A stretch of 64,000 bases of DNA, taken from positions 62,001-126,000 of the forward strand of contig NZ_JQLU01000004.1 in the NCBI RefSeq assembly GCF_000744375.1, written 5' to 3'. Shown here in pieces: positions 34,864 through 43,713 of this stretch. Every line of letters starts with the position of its first letter. The first letter of the stretch is position 1. The notes under the pieces were generated by a model. The model did no database searches. It worked only from the letters and a program-made list of their open reading frames with translations, and was not told where the DNA came from. The position numbers and the translations under genes are program-made. The DNA is from Carnobacterium gallinarum DSM 4847. Lineage in GTDB: Bacteria; Bacillota; Bacilli; Lactobacillales; Carnobacteriaceae.

Positions 34864-35295
34864 TTGTTGGAAAAAGATACGGAACATTTAATGAATCAAA
34901 TAAAAGCAGCTGATGATTTTGCTATGTTATTTGACGAACATCAATCTTATTTAATTAATGAAGATATAAAAGATTACTTAGCCAATCTACTAACGCTTAA
35001 AAAATGTAAAAAAATTACTGTGATTCGTTCTGCTGGGATTTCAGAAGTTACTGGTTATCAGTACTTTGATGGGAAACGTCGACCTTCTAGGGAAAAAGCA
35101 GTGGCTTTGGCTATCGGCTTTCAACTGACTGTGGAAGAAACCAATGAGTTATTGAAAAAAAATGGTTATGCCCAATTGTATCCAAAGCATCATTGGGATG
35201 CCATTGTTATTTATGGAATTAGTCATAGCTATCTATTATTGGAAATTGACGAATTATTATTTGAAGCGGACTTGCCAACTTTTTCTGAAAGTTAA
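34864..35295 (+). CDS. Helix-turn-helix protein paired with the divergent kinase
   Basis: A 143-residue protein with an XRE-like fold: LANLLTLKKCKKITVIRSAG, then SEVTGYQYFDGKRRPSREKA is the helix-turn-helix, followed by LAIGFQLTVEETNELLKKNG, and a C-terminal HWDAIVIYGISHSYLLLEIDELL. The same composite protein is found next to predicted Ser/Thr kinases in many Clostridia and Lactobacillales. It could be the kinase's target or the repressor of the divergent promoter. The start is TTG 34864, with a second TTG at 34867; GGAGGGG precedes both. Confidence 0.8.
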   Translation: MLEKDTEHLMNQIKAADDFAMLFDEHQSYLINEDIKDYLANLLTLKKCKKITVIRSAGISEVTGYQYFDGKRRPSREKAVALAIGFQLTVEETNELLKKNGYAQLYPKHHWDAIVIYGISHSYLLLEIDELLFEADLPTFSES

Positions 35296-35514
35296 CAGAA
35301 ATAATCGTAGAGATGAAGAAGGCTGTTTGTGTATTATAAGATTCAGTAAACTGTTTCAAAATGTGAGACTCACTTTAAAGATAACGTGTGAAATAATACA
35401 AAAAAAGTAGATTGTAGCAAATTAGCTGAATTTTTTTAAGGACAAATAACAGACTTAAATTCAGTGAATTCGGTGATGTAATAGGTAAATATCAAATTAA
35501 AAGAAGAGGACTAT
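35296..35514. other. Gene-free stretch before the thiT promoter
   Basis: No convincing reading frame. An overlapping frame at 35162-35410 is a shadow of the HTH gene. Confidence 0.5.
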
Positions 35515-35543
35515 TTGACAATTTAAAACATGGCTGTTAAACT
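35515..35543 (+). promoter_or_regulatory. thiT promoter
   Basis: Consensus TTGACA (35515-35520), 17 bp, TAAACT (35538-35543), placing the start near 35550, upstream of the riboswitch. Confidence 0.8.
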
Positions 35544-35583
35544 GTAACAGTAATCAAAGATTACACTAATTAAATAGAACAAC

Positions 35584-35676
35584 CATCACAAAGGGGTGCT
35601 GTTTTCAGCTGAGATTGAATCTTTGATTCTAACCCTTAGAACCTGTTCGTTAGTACGAGCGTAGGGATTGTGACGG
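35584..35676 (+). promoter_or_regulatory. TPP riboswitch (THI element)
   Basis: The conserved blocks are present in order: AGGGGTGCT, CAGCTGAGATTGAAT, ACCCTTAGAACCTG, the GTTAGTAC...GCGTAGGGA arm, and a closing TCACA/TGTGA helix. It binds thiamine pyrophosphate. The downstream hairpin (35708-35758) is the expression platform. Confidence 0.96.
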
Positions 35677-35707
35677 GGCAAAGTATTATTAACTAAAATA
35701 ATTCGAG

Positions 35708-35758
35708 CTCCTCCTTTGTTGTGTGGCCCTGTTCTACACACAAGGAGGAGTTTTTTTT
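35708..35758 (+). terminator. Riboswitch-controlled terminator overlapping the thiT ribosome-binding site
   Basis: CTCCTCCTTTGTTGTGT pairs with ACACACAAGGAGGAG, then eight T. The right arm contains AAGGAGGAG (35742-35750), which is also the Shine-Dalgarno of thiT, six bases before its TTG start. The hairpin therefore both terminates transcription and hides the ribosome-binding site. Confidence 0.85.
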
Positions 35759-36362
35759 GTTAAATAAAAATTTAGGTGTTTGGATTGAAGGGACGATTAT
35801 GGCTGCTTTAGCTATGGCGTTATCTTTTATTCCGTTGGAAATCGGTTCTAGTTTTTCAATTTCACTAGGGATGATTCCGTTAGTATTATATAGTTTTAGA
35901 CGAGGCTTTTTACCTGGTTTTGTCGCTGGATTTCTCTGGGGTGTCTTACATTTTCTATTAGGGAAGGTCTATTTTTTAAGTGTTCCGCAAGTTTTAATAG
36001 AGTATTTAATTGCTTTTGCTTTCACAGGTTTTTCAGGTATTTTTGCAAAACAAGTGCAGCAAGCGGTTCAGGGACAAAAAAAATGGTTCAAATGGATTCT
36101 AATTGGTACGTTAGTCGGAACAGTGGCACGTTACTTCTGGCATTTTATTGCTGGAATGATTTTCTGGGGAGATTACGCTTTTGGTGGCATGAGCCCATTT
36201 GTCTTTTCTTTAGTGATGAACGGAGCTAGTGGATTAGCATCAGCTGCAGTAACACTAGGCGTTTTAGCTATTCTTGCTCCGAAGATGCCTGAATTATTTA
36301 TTCCAAAAAACAGTCCTTTTCTATTAACTACAGAAGAATCGTCTGTTTCCAATTCTAAATAA
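35757..36362 (+). CDS. thiT: Thiamine transporter ThiT, ECF S-component
   Basis: A 201-residue membrane protein with six predicted helices, the usual size for ThiT. The loop GMIPLVLYSFRRGFLPGFVA and the later GKVYFLSVPQVLIEYLIAF are ThiT signatures that hold the thiamine-binding aromatics. It works with the shared EcfA1A2T module encoded elsewhere. The start is TTG at 35757, reading LLNKNLGVW; an in-frame ATG at 35721 lies inside the terminator hairpin and is rejected. Expression is controlled by the TPP riboswitch. Confidence 0.93.
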   Translation: MLNKNLGVWIEGTIMAALAMALSFIPLEIGSSFSISLGMIPLVLYSFRRGFLPGFVAGFLWGVLHFLLGKVYFLSVPQVLIEYLIAFAFTGFSGIFAKQVQQAVQGQKKWFKWILIGTLVGTVARYFWHFIAGMIFWGDYAFGGMSPFVFSLVMNGASGLASAAVTLGVLAILAPKMPELFIPKNSPFLLTTEESSVSNSK

Positions 36363-36369
36363 AAAAATT

Positions 36370-36412
36370 GCTTAAAATAGGCCAATATTTGGTTTTGTTT
36401 TAAGCTCTTTTT
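36370..36412 (+). terminator. thiT terminator
   Basis: GCTTAAAA (36370-36377) with TTTTAAGC (36398-36405), then TCTTTTT. Confidence 0.7.
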
Positions 36413-36503
36413 ATGTTTGTTTCTTATTTAAATAATAATTGTGGCATATTTGGAACCTTCATAGTAGAATAAATAGGTATCGTTACATTAAAAGGAGGCT
36501 TTC

Positions 36504-37952
36504 ATGAGTACATTTATGTGGGTTGTAAACGCAATTTTTATTCTTAATATTATTTTGGCAGTAGTGACTGTATTTCGTGAGAAGCGTGATATAGCAGCTA
36601 CTTGGGCATGGTTATTAGTGTTAGTTTTATTGCCAATTATTGGATTTATCATTTATCTCTTTTTTGGGAAAAAAATCTCAAGAGAAAAGATTTTTGACAT
36701 CAAAACGCAAGAAAGTATTGGGATGAAAGAGTTAGTTATTGCTCAAAAAGAAATGCTATTGGATGATGAATTACTATCTAGTAAGCAATCAACAGAGAAT
36801 ACAAAAGAAATCGCTAGTCTATTTTTAGAAAGCGATGAGTCTATTGTGACTAAAGGAAATAAAATTGACCTATTTATTGATGGTAATAAGAAATTTGATT
36901 CTTTGATTCACGATATTCAGCAAGCGCAACATCATGTGCATATGTTATATTATACGATTCATCAAGATGATTTAGGCAAACGTATTTTGGCAGCTTTAGA
37001 AGAACGTGCAGCAGCAGGTGTTGAAGTGTTGGTAATTTATGATGCTATGGGTTCAAGATCAACAAAACATCGCTTTTTTAATCACTTAGAAAGTCTAGGT
37101 GGTAGGGCGGAGCCATTCTTTGGCTCTCATTGGACCATTATCAATTTACGTCTAAATTATCGGAATCATCGAAAGATTGTTGTGATTGATGGGAAAATTG
37201 GTTATGTTGGTGGATTTAATGTTGGTGATGAATATTTAGGCAAAGATAAAAAGTTTGGTTATTGGCGTGATACTCATTTACGAATTCAAGGAAATGCAGT
37301 ATTGGCTTTGCAAAGTCGCTTTATTATGGATTGGAATGCAGCAGTAGATAAGCATCGTCTTGACTATCAAGAGGAGTATTTTCCAATCATTCCAAACAAG
37401 GGCAAGTCCAATATGCAAATCGTTTCGAGTGGTCCAGATTCAGAACAACAACAGATTAAAAAAGGCTATATCAAAATGATTAGTATGGCGAAAAAATCAA
37501 TTTATATTCAATCTCCTTACTTTATTCCAGATGATAGTGTTCTTGATGCGATTACAATTGCAGCAATGTCAGGTATTGATGTACGGATTATGATTCCTAA
37601 TAAACCGGATCATCCTTTTGTTTATCGAGCGACTACTTATTATGCAGGTGAGATGGTTGCAGCTGGTGCGAAAGTCTATATCTATGACAATGGTTTCTTA
37701 CATGCTAAGACCGTTGTGATTGATGGTGAGGTTGCGTCAGTTGGAACGGCAAACTTTGATTTTAGGAGTTTTAAATTAAATTTTGAAGTGAATGCCTTTA
37801 TTTATGACCCAGCCATTGCTCAACAATTACAAAAAATCTACGAAGATGATATTAAAAAATGTTATTTATTAACTGAGGAAATAATAGAAAATCAATCCAG
37901 TTGGATGAAGTTTAAACAAGAATTTTCCCGATTGTTATCCCCAATTTTATAG
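36504..37952 (+). CDS. cls: Cardiolipin synthase
   Basis: A 482-residue phospholipase D-fold enzyme with two N-terminal membrane helices (about 2-24 and 34-54). Both HKD motifs are intact: HRKIVVIDGKIGYVGGFNVG (about 220) and HAKTVVIDGEVASVGTANFD (about 400). It makes cardiolipin from two phosphatidylglycerol molecules. AAAAGGAGG precedes the ATG. It is monocistronic with a strong terminator. It stands next to the OpuC operon, and cardiolipin content responds to osmolarity in many bacteria, so a shared theme is possible. Confidence 0.95.
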   Translation: MSTFMWVVNAIFILNIILAVVTVFREKRDIAATWAWLLVLVLLPIIGFIIYLFFGKKISREKIFDIKTQESIGMKELVIAQKEMLLDDELLSSKQSTENTKEIASLFLESDESIVTKGNKIDLFIDGNKKFDSLIHDIQQAQHHVHMLYYTIHQDDLGKRILAALEERAAAGVEVLVIYDAMGSRSTKHRFFNHLESLGGRAEPFFGSHWTIINLRLNYRNHRKIVVIDGKIGYVGGFNVGDEYLGKDKKFGYWRDTHLRIQGNAVLALQSRFIMDWNAAVDKHRLDYQEEYFPIIPNKGKSNMQIVSSGPDSEQQQIKKGYIKMISMAKKSIYIQSPYFIPDDSVLDAITIAAMSGIDVRIMIPNKPDHPFVYRATTYYAGEMVAAGAKVYIYDNGFLHAKTVVIDGEVASVGTANFDFRSFKLNFEVNAFIYDPAIAQQLQKIYEDDIKKCYLLTEEIIENQSSWMKFKQEFSRLLSPIL

Positions 37953-37955
37953 AAA

Positions 37956-37995
37956 AAAAAGCAACTCCTGTTAGTTTTAATAGGAGTTGCTTTTT
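37956..37995 (+). terminator. cls terminator
   Basis: An 18-bp stem, AAAAAGCAACTCCTGTTA with TAATAGGAGTTGCTTTTT (37978-37995). Confidence 0.93.
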
Positions 37996-38206
37996 CTATA
38001 GTGAAGAGTGGTTTTTAAGCATCTCATCTTGTATCGTAGAAAAAGGATTTCTAGTAGGTTTTAAAGTTAAGAGAAAAAGTAATTTTCCATTTTTTTAACA
38101 AAATAAAGCCAAATTTTGAAAAGATTTAAAAATAAGTAAAAACCTTATGTATAGGAGTAGAGTAGTCCTTTTTTTTCATTAATTAGGCATTTTTTAAACA
38201 TGAAAT
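37996..38206. other. Gene-free region before the opuC promoter
   Basis: AT-rich with no reading frame or repeat that I can support. Confidence 0.5.
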
Positions 38207-38235
38207 TTGAAATCTAATCGGTTTTCAGGGATAAT
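38207..38235 (+). promoter_or_regulatory. opuC promoter
   Basis: TTGAAA (38207-38212), 17 bp, GATAAT (38230-38235), about 70 bp before opuCA. Confidence 0.65.
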
Positions 38236-38303
38236 AGATAACAAGATGATTAAATTTGTATTAATTTTTTACAAATAAAATTTATGTCAATGGGGTGAAT
38301 GTT

Positions 38304-39509
38304 TTGTTAGAATTTAAAAATGTTTCAAAAGTTTATAAAGGTGGGAAAAAAGCTGTTGACAATGTAAATTTAACTTTTGAAAAAGGAGAGTTTATTGCAT
38401 TTATTGGAACCAGTGGGAGTGGAAAAACTACCACTATGAGAATGATTAATCGAATGATTGAACCAACCTCTGGACAAATTCTAATCAATGGAGAGGACAT
38501 TACTAAAAAAGACCCAGTTGAATTACGCCGTCAGATTGGTTATGTTATTCAACAAATTGGTCTGATGCCACATATGACGATTCGAGAAAATATTGTGATG
38601 GTGCCTAAGTTACTTAAATGGCCAGATGAAAAGCGCCAAGAAATTGCGAATCGTTTAATTAAGTTAGTTGATTTACCAGATGAATTTTTGGATCGCTATC
38701 CTTCTGAATTATCAGGTGGACAACAGCAGAGAATTGGAGTAGTTCGAGCGCTAGCAGCGGATCAAGATATCATATTAATGGATGAACCATTTGGTGCACT
38801 AGATCCGATTACACGAGATGCGTTACAAGATTTAGTAAAAGAATTGCAACAAGAAATGGGACGGACGATTATTTTTGTTACCCATGATATGGATGAAGCA
38901 TTAAAACTTGCTGATCGGATTGTGATTATGCGAGAGGGTCGTGTGATTCAGTTTGATACACCAGATAATATTTTACGCGAGCCAGCAGATAAGTTTGTTG
39001 AGGAATTCATTGGACATGAACGGTTGATTCAAGCACGACCAAATATTCAAACAGTTGAGCAAGTAATGCTTAAAACGCCAATCTCAATTACACCTGGGAA
39101 ATCACTTACCGATGCGATTCGATTGATGCGAGATAAACGGGTTGATACGTTATTAGTTACAGATGATGCTGGTGTATTAAAAGGATATATTGATATTGAA
39201 AGTATTGATTATAATCATAAAACAGCAACCAGTGTTGGAGATATTATGAATAAAAGTGCTTTCTTTGTAAGAAAAGATTCTTTACTACGAGATACTGTGC
39301 GTCGTATTTTAAAACGTGGCTTAAAATATGTACCAGTTGTTGATGAAAAAGAGCATTTGGTTGGAATTGTCACTCGTGCCAGTCTAGTTGATGTGGTGTA
39401 TGACACAATCTGGGGTGAAGAAGAAGTCGATGAAGTGTCCTCAACACCAGAAGTTAGTCAACAACTTGAAGTGGAACCAGCAGAATTAACCAACGAAAGC
39501 AAAGAGTAG
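38304..39509 (+). CDS. opuCA: Osmoprotectant ABC transporter ATPase OpuCA
   Basis: A 401-residue ATPase. Starting MLEFKNVSKVYKGGKKAVDN it matches the OpuCA N-terminus. Walker A GTSGSGKTTT, the IGYVIQQIGLMPHMT Q-loop, signature LSGGQQQRIGVVRAL and Walker B IILMDEPFGALDP are intact, and two CBS domains follow (about 255-370). TTG 38304 follows TGGGGTGA at good spacing; the in-frame GTG at 38295 lies within that site, so I prefer TTG. First gene of opuCA-CB-CC-CD, which imports a broad range of betaines and carnitine. Confidence 0.93.
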   Translation: MLEFKNVSKVYKGGKKAVDNVNLTFEKGEFIAFIGTSGSGKTTTMRMINRMIEPTSGQILINGEDITKKDPVELRRQIGYVIQQIGLMPHMTIRENIVMVPKLLKWPDEKRQEIANRLIKLVDLPDEFLDRYPSELSGGQQQRIGVVRALAADQDIILMDEPFGALDPITRDALQDLVKELQQEMGRTIIFVTHDMDEALKLADRIVIMREGRVIQFDTPDNILREPADKFVEEFIGHERLIQARPNIQTVEQVMLKTPISITPGKSLTDAIRLMRDKRVDTLLVTDDAGVLKGYIDIESIDYNHKTATSVGDIMNKSAFFVRKDSLLRDTVRRILKRGLKYVPVVDEKEHLVGIVTRASLVDVVYDTIWGEEEVDEVSSTPEVSQQLEVEPAELTNESKE

Positions 39510-39524
39510 AGAGGGGAACTAAAA

Positions 39525-40160
39525 ATGATGAATTTTTTTAATACCTATGGCTCTGATCTATTGCTTAAAACTGGAGAACACATCTATATTTCAGCAGTAG
39601 CTTTAGGGCTAGGGATTATTGTTGCCGTACCATTGGGAATTATTTTAACGAGAACAACAAAAATTGCTTCTATTGTAATTGGTTTAGCCAGTGTATTACA
39701 AACAGTCCCATCGCTAGCATTATTAGCTTTAATGATTCCGTTTTTAGGAATTGGAAAAACACCAGCGATTGTCGCACTCTTTATCTATTCTTTATTGCCA
39801 ATTTTACGCAATACGTATTTAGGAATAAAAGGTGTCGATCCGAATTTAAAAGATGCAGCTAAAGGAATGGGTATGACCAATATCCAGTCGATTATAATGG
39901 TTGAGTTGCCTTTAGCGGGACCAGTAATTATGGCTGGAATCCGTCTAGGTGCAGTTTATGTCATTGCTTGGGCAACGTTAGCATCTTATATTGGCGCGGG
40001 CGGATTAGGGGATTTCATTTTCAATGGTTTAAATTTATACAAACCTGAATTGATTATTGGTGGTACAATTCCAGTAACTATTTTAGCATTATTAGCTGAC
40101 TTTTTACTTGGAAAACTAGAAAATTGGTTAACCCCATTAGCATTAAAAACAAATGAATAG
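39525..40160 (+). CDS. opuCB: Osmoprotectant ABC transporter permease OpuCB
   Basis: A 211-residue permease with about five to six helices. The coupling loop [24 protein letters not shown] is the OpuCB/OpuCD signature. It lies 15 bp after opuCA, in the order known from Bacillus and Listeria. It pairs with OpuCD to form the channel. GAGAGGGG is the ribosome-binding site; a second in-frame ATG follows at once. Confidence 0.93.
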   Translation: MMNFFNTYGSDLLLKTGEHIYISAVALGLGIIVAVPLGIILTRTTKIASIVIGLASVLQTVPSLALLALMIPFLGIGKTPAIVALFIYSLLPILRNTYLGIKGVDPNLKDAAKGMGMTNIQSIIMVELPLAGPVIMAGIRLGAVYVIAWATLASYIGAGGLGDFIFNGLNLYKPELIIGGTIPVTILALLADFLLGKLENWLTPLALKTNE

Positions 40161-40173
40161 GAGGCTTACCAAA

Positions 40174-41106
40174 ATGAACACAATGAAAAAATTCAAGAGC
40201 ATTGTGACCCTTGTTCTGGTGGTCCTTGTTCTAAGTAGTTGTGGTTTACCAGGGTTAGGTAGTGGATCAAAAGAAGCTATTAAAGTAACGGGTGGAGTCA
40301 CAACTGAAACACAAATTTTAGCTGGAATTGTTAAAGGAATGATTGAACATTATACGGATCAAAAGGTAGAAGTAATTAATAATCTAGGTTCGACTACAAT
40401 TAACCATCAAGCGATGTTAAATGGAGATGCAAATATCTCAGCAGCACGTTATACAGGAACGGATTTAACGTCTATCCTGCAACTACCGGCTGAGAAAGAT
40501 CCAAAGAAAACGTTAGAAATCGTTCAAAAAGAATTCAAAAAACGGTTTGATCAAAAATATTATCCTTCTTATGGTTTTGCCAATACCTATGCTTTTATGG
40601 TGACCAAAGAAACGGCAGAAAAATACAATTTGAAAAAAATTAGTGATTTTAAAGCTGTTGCTAACCAACTAGAAGCTGGAGTCGATACGTCTTGGTTAGA
40701 AAAAGAAGGCGATGGTTATAAAGCATTTAAAGAAGATTATGGCTTTGACTTTAAACGAGTGTATCCAATGCAGATTGGTCTCGTTTATGATGCCTTAGCT
40801 GCTGGTAAAATGGATGCAGTTTTAGGATACTCAACAGATGGACGGATTGCTAGCTATGATTTAGTAGTGTTGGAAGATGATTTAAAATTCTTCCCACCTT
40901 ATGATGCTAGTCCTGTTGCAAGTTATGATATTCTAAAGGCTTATCCAGAAATTGATAAAGTCTTAACAAAGCTTGAAGGTACAATTTCAACAGAAACAAT
41001 GCAAAAATTAAATTATAAATCAGATAATGATTTAGTTGAACCAGAGATTGTTGCAGAGGATTTCTTAAAAGAACACAATTATTTTGAAAAGGAGGGCGAT
41101 AATTAA
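40174..41106 (+). CDS. opuCC: Osmoprotectant-binding lipoprotein OpuCC
   Basis: A 310-residue lipoprotein with signal peptide and lipobox LSSC (about 20-23). The binding domain contains GGVTTETQILAGIVKGMIEH, NNLGSTTINHQAML and RYTGTDL, typical of OpuCC/ProX-type proteins. ATG 40174 has AGGAGG nine bases upstream; the in-frame ATG at 40153 lies within the end of opuCB, before that site. The stop overlaps the opuCD start by one base (TAATG). Confidence 0.93.
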   Translation: MNTMKKFKSIVTLVLVVLVLSSCGLPGLGSGSKEAIKVTGGVTTETQILAGIVKGMIEHYTDQKVEVINNLGSTTINHQAMLNGDANISAARYTGTDLTSILQLPAEKDPKKTLEIVQKEFKKRFDQKYYPSYGFANTYAFMVTKETAEKYNLKKISDFKAVANQLEAGVDTSWLEKEGDGYKAFKEDYGFDFKRVYPMQIGLVYDALAAGKMDAVLGYSTDGRIASYDLVVLEDDLKFFPPYDASPVASYDILKAYPEIDKVLTKLEGTISTETMQKLNYKSDNDLVEPEIVAEDFLKEHNYFEKEGDN

Positions 41107-41765
41107 TGGACAAGATGAATATTCTTCAACAATTGATGTATTATTTTAATCAGAATGGTTCTTATGTCTTTAGCCAATTTATGCGCCACTTTTTAATTTC
41201 AATTTATGGTGTGTTATTTGCAGCAATTATTGGAATTCCATTAGGGATTTGGATTGCTAGACATGTAAAAATGTCTAACTGGGTTATTGGAGCAGCCAAT
41301 GTGATTCAAACGGTTCCTTCGCTAGCAATGTTGTCGATTTTAATGTTAGGGTTAGGATTAGGCGTAAGTACTGTAATTGTAACAGTATTTTTGTATTCAT
41401 TGTTGCCAATTATTAAAAATACCTATACAGGTTTGCGGAGTGTCGATCGTAATATTTTAGATTCCGGTAAAGGTATGGGAATGACCAAGTTTCAGATTCT
41501 CTACATGGTTGAATTGCCTTTAGCTATGTCAGTCATTATGGCTGGGATTCGCAATGCTTTAGTTGTCGCAATTGGGATTACTGCAATTGGTTCATTTATT
41601 GGAGCTGGCGGGTTAGGGGATATTATTATTCGTGGAACCAACGCAACAGATGGAACAGCCATTATTCTTGCTGGAGCATTACCGACTGCAGCAATGGCTA
41701 TTATCAGTGATCTATTCTTAGGATTCTTAGAACGCAAATTAGATCCAGTTCGCTCAAGTAAATAA
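41106..41765 (+). CDS. opuCD: Osmoprotectant ABC transporter permease OpuCD
   Basis: A 219-residue permease, paralogue of OpuCB. It has the same coupling loop (IKNTYTGLRSVDRNILDSGK) and a GIRNALVVAIGITAIGSFIG segment. It overlaps opuCC by one base. Last gene of the operon, followed by a terminator. Confidence 0.93.
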   Translation: MDKMNILQQLMYYFNQNGSYVFSQFMRHFLISIYGVLFAAIIGIPLGIWIARHVKMSNWVIGAANVIQTVPSLAMLSILMLGLGLGVSTVIVTVFLYSLLPIIKNTYTGLRSVDRNILDSGKGMGMTKFQILYMVELPLAMSVIMAGIRNALVVAIGITAIGSFIGAGGLGDIIIRGTNATDGTAIILAGALPTAAMAIISDLFLGFLERKLDPVRSSK

Positions 41766-41771
41766 TAGAGT

Positions 41772-41812
41772 AGGATTTCTAGCCGTAATGGGTTAGAAAT
41801 CCTTTTTTTCTT
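41772..41812 (+). terminator. opuC operon terminator
   Basis: AGGATTTCTA (41772-41781) with TAGAAATCCT (41794-41803), then seven T. Confidence 0.85.
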
Positions 41813-41891
41813 TAAAATAACGATATCCTTTTTAATCCGAATTTGATAAAATAATGATATCTTTTAATAAGACAAAAAAGGGGGGGATATA

Positions 41892-43304
41892 GTGTCCAAT
41901 CAAGAATTCTACCAACAAGTCAGTCAAGGAACTATCGTGGGAGATCAATCTACACTAGCTGCTTTCTTGCCAAATGAGCAAACAATGGAGCAATTAGAAA
42001 AAAGATTTACTAAAAATTCCGAATTTAGTTTAATTGAGTGGCTAAGTGAAGAGGATGAATGTGCAGAAGTGAAATTTATGTATCAAGAAGAGGTTTATTC
42101 TTTTTTAGTGAAGCTTAATTCAGAGGTGGAACAATTTGAATTTGAGTACATGCAAAAAACAGAACCATTTTCGGAAGCAATCTATCAAGCTGCAAATCAA
42201 GCTCCAATGGAATTATATGTTGGTACCATTTTTGGGAGAAATATTTTGACAGATTATCTGTTGCAGTTAAAGTTACTTTATACTTTGGCTCCAGATTTAA
42301 TTATTGGACGAGATGTATCTGCTGCGAACAAGCTTTTCTCTAACGACTGGTTGGCTTTTCAAACTGAATCCGATTTGTTGCCAGAAATTGGAAGTTTATA
42401 TACGATTCATGCAGTTTATGATTCAAAAAATTCAGCCAATCAAGAACCAGATCACTATTGGTTCCATACTCATGGGTTGACACGTTGTAGATTAACTGAA
42501 CTAGAATTGATTATTCCCAATAAGTTAGACTCTACTTATGGGATTGAGGATTTGTTTGGTGCGTTTGTGAATAGATGTATCAACCAAGAGGAAATGAATT
42601 TTCAAACACCCTTATCTTGTATTCAAACTTCTAACTATTTGATTTCTTGTATTCCAGTTCCATGGGAAGAAGGATTAAGCTACGTTGGCAAGAAAATCCC
42701 TTTACAACAACTGTGGAATGTTGAAACTGCGGACTTTAGTACACCAATTGAACCAAATGGTCGGTTTTTAGGTGATCTTGCTGATCGTGATGAGTATCAT
42801 TCTGGTCCTTCCAGCTTAATATTTGGCATATTTGGTGGAGAAGAGGTTGACCATTTTGAAACGATTTTTAATGGATTTTTGGATCAGCAATCTATCATGA
42901 CCTTGAAGTCAGATAAAGAAACAGCTCAATTAATCTTAAAAGCTAAAAAACGTTGGGTTTATTTTGAAAACTTATTTAATCAATATCATGAGGAACCAGT
43001 GAAATCAGGTTTATTTAGTGGGTTATTTAAGAAAAAGACAGAGCCTGAATGGCAGTTTATTATAAAATGTGGGATTCGTTTTGGTAAGGGAGAAAATGAA
43101 TGTGAGCATATGTGGTTTGAGCCAATCAGCTTAAACGGTGACACGATAGAAGCAAAATTAATTGTGACGCCCTTTTATGTAGAGACAATGAAGGAAAATG
43201 GCATCTATCAAATCTCAATGGAAGATTTAACTGACTGGATAGTTTCAAAACTTCATGGAGCATCCTATAAACCAGATACAATTTATCAAGCATTTTTAAA
43301 ATAA
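41892..43304 (+). CDS. DUF4026/DUF2314 domain protein
   Basis: A 470-residue cytoplasmic protein of unknown function. The body (about 1-380) resembles DUF4026 proteins. The last 90 residues (IRFGKGENECEHMWFEPISL, DTIEAKLIVTPFYVETMKEN, ISMEDLTDWIV) are a typical DUF2314 domain. There is no signal peptide. The start is GTG at 41892 after AAAAGGGGGGG. It is a single gene that converges on the YolD-like gene through a shared terminator. Confidence 0.75.
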   Translation: MSNQEFYQQVSQGTIVGDQSTLAAFLPNEQTMEQLEKRFTKNSEFSLIEWLSEEDECAEVKFMYQEEVYSFLVKLNSEVEQFEFEYMQKTEPFSEAIYQAANQAPMELYVGTIFGRNILTDYLLQLKLLYTLAPDLIIGRDVSAANKLFSNDWLAFQTESDLLPEIGSLYTIHAVYDSKNSANQEPDHYWFHTHGLTRCRLTELELIIPNKLDSTYGIEDLFGAFVNRCINQEEMNFQTPLSCIQTSNYLISCIPVPWEEGLSYVGKKIPLQQLWNVETADFSTPIEPNGRFLGDLADRDEYHSGPSSLIFGIFGGEEVDHFETIFNGFLDQQSIMTLKSDKETAQLILKAKKRWVYFENLFNQYHEEPVKSGLFSGLFKKKTEPEWQFIIKCGIRFGKGENECEHMWFEPISLNGDTIEAKLIVTPFYVETMKENGIYQISMEDLTDWIVSKLHGASYKPDTIYQAFLK

Positions 43305-43345
43305 AAACCACATCTCATTTAGAAATAAATGAGATGTGGTTTTTA
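43304..43345. terminator. Bidirectional terminator between DUF4026 and YolD-like genes
   Basis: A perfect 18-bp stem, 43304-43321 with 43326-43343, around AGAA-type loop sequence. Confidence 0.93.
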
Positions 43346-43678
43346 TTAATTAGCTAAACGAATATAACGAATATCTTCAAAGGCAATCATATGAACGGTA
43401 TTATCAGTCTTACTTTCAAGAATGACACGATTTTGTTCACGTGGTGAATAACGTAATAAACCAGTCTGTTCATTAATAGCAAGAATGTGTTTTGTTTTAT
43501 TTATTTGAACCGTAATTGGTTTTCTTTGTTCAAAAGCTTGATTAAGGAATAAGTGAATTTGACTTTCGGGCATTTGTGGCAACACTTTTAATGTATGAGT
43601 AGCAGCAGTTCCTACTTGAAATTTCTTTTGTAGAAAGCTTAAAGTGCGGTTTTGTTTTTCAGCGAAATAATTTTCCAT
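43346..43678 (-). CDS. YolD-like SOS-regulated protein
   Basis: A 110-residue protein. The C-terminal beta segment (KPITVQINKTKHILAIN..., ending IAFEDIRYIRL) fits the YolD-like family, small proteins usually encoded next to SOS-induced Y-family DNA polymerases. The upstream pair of LexA boxes strongly supports SOS control. Unlike the usual arrangement, no polymerase gene is adjacent, so it is an orphan here. GGAGG lies nine bases before the ATG. The family call is moderate; the SOS control is firm. Confidence 0.65.
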   Translation of the reverse strand: MENYFAEKQNRTLSFLQKKFQVGTAATHTLKVLPQMPESQIHLFLNQAFEQRKPITVQINKTKHILAINEQTGLLRYSPREQNRVILESKTDNTVHMIAFEDIRYIRLAN

Positions 43679-43691
43679 TTGTTAAAACCTC

Positions 43692-43705
43692 CGAACGTTT
43701 GTTTG
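43692..43705 (-). promoter_or_regulatory. LexA (SOS) box 2
   Basis: CGAACGTTTGTTTG matches the Gram-positive LexA consensus CGAACRNRYGTTYG at all but one position. It lies just after the predicted transcription start and touches the ribosome-binding site. Confidence 0.8.
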
Positions 43706-43713
43706 TATATCTT

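Noticed and set aside
35721-35756. Upstream ATG start for ThiT
   Set aside because: It lies inside the riboswitch terminator hairpin and has no SD.
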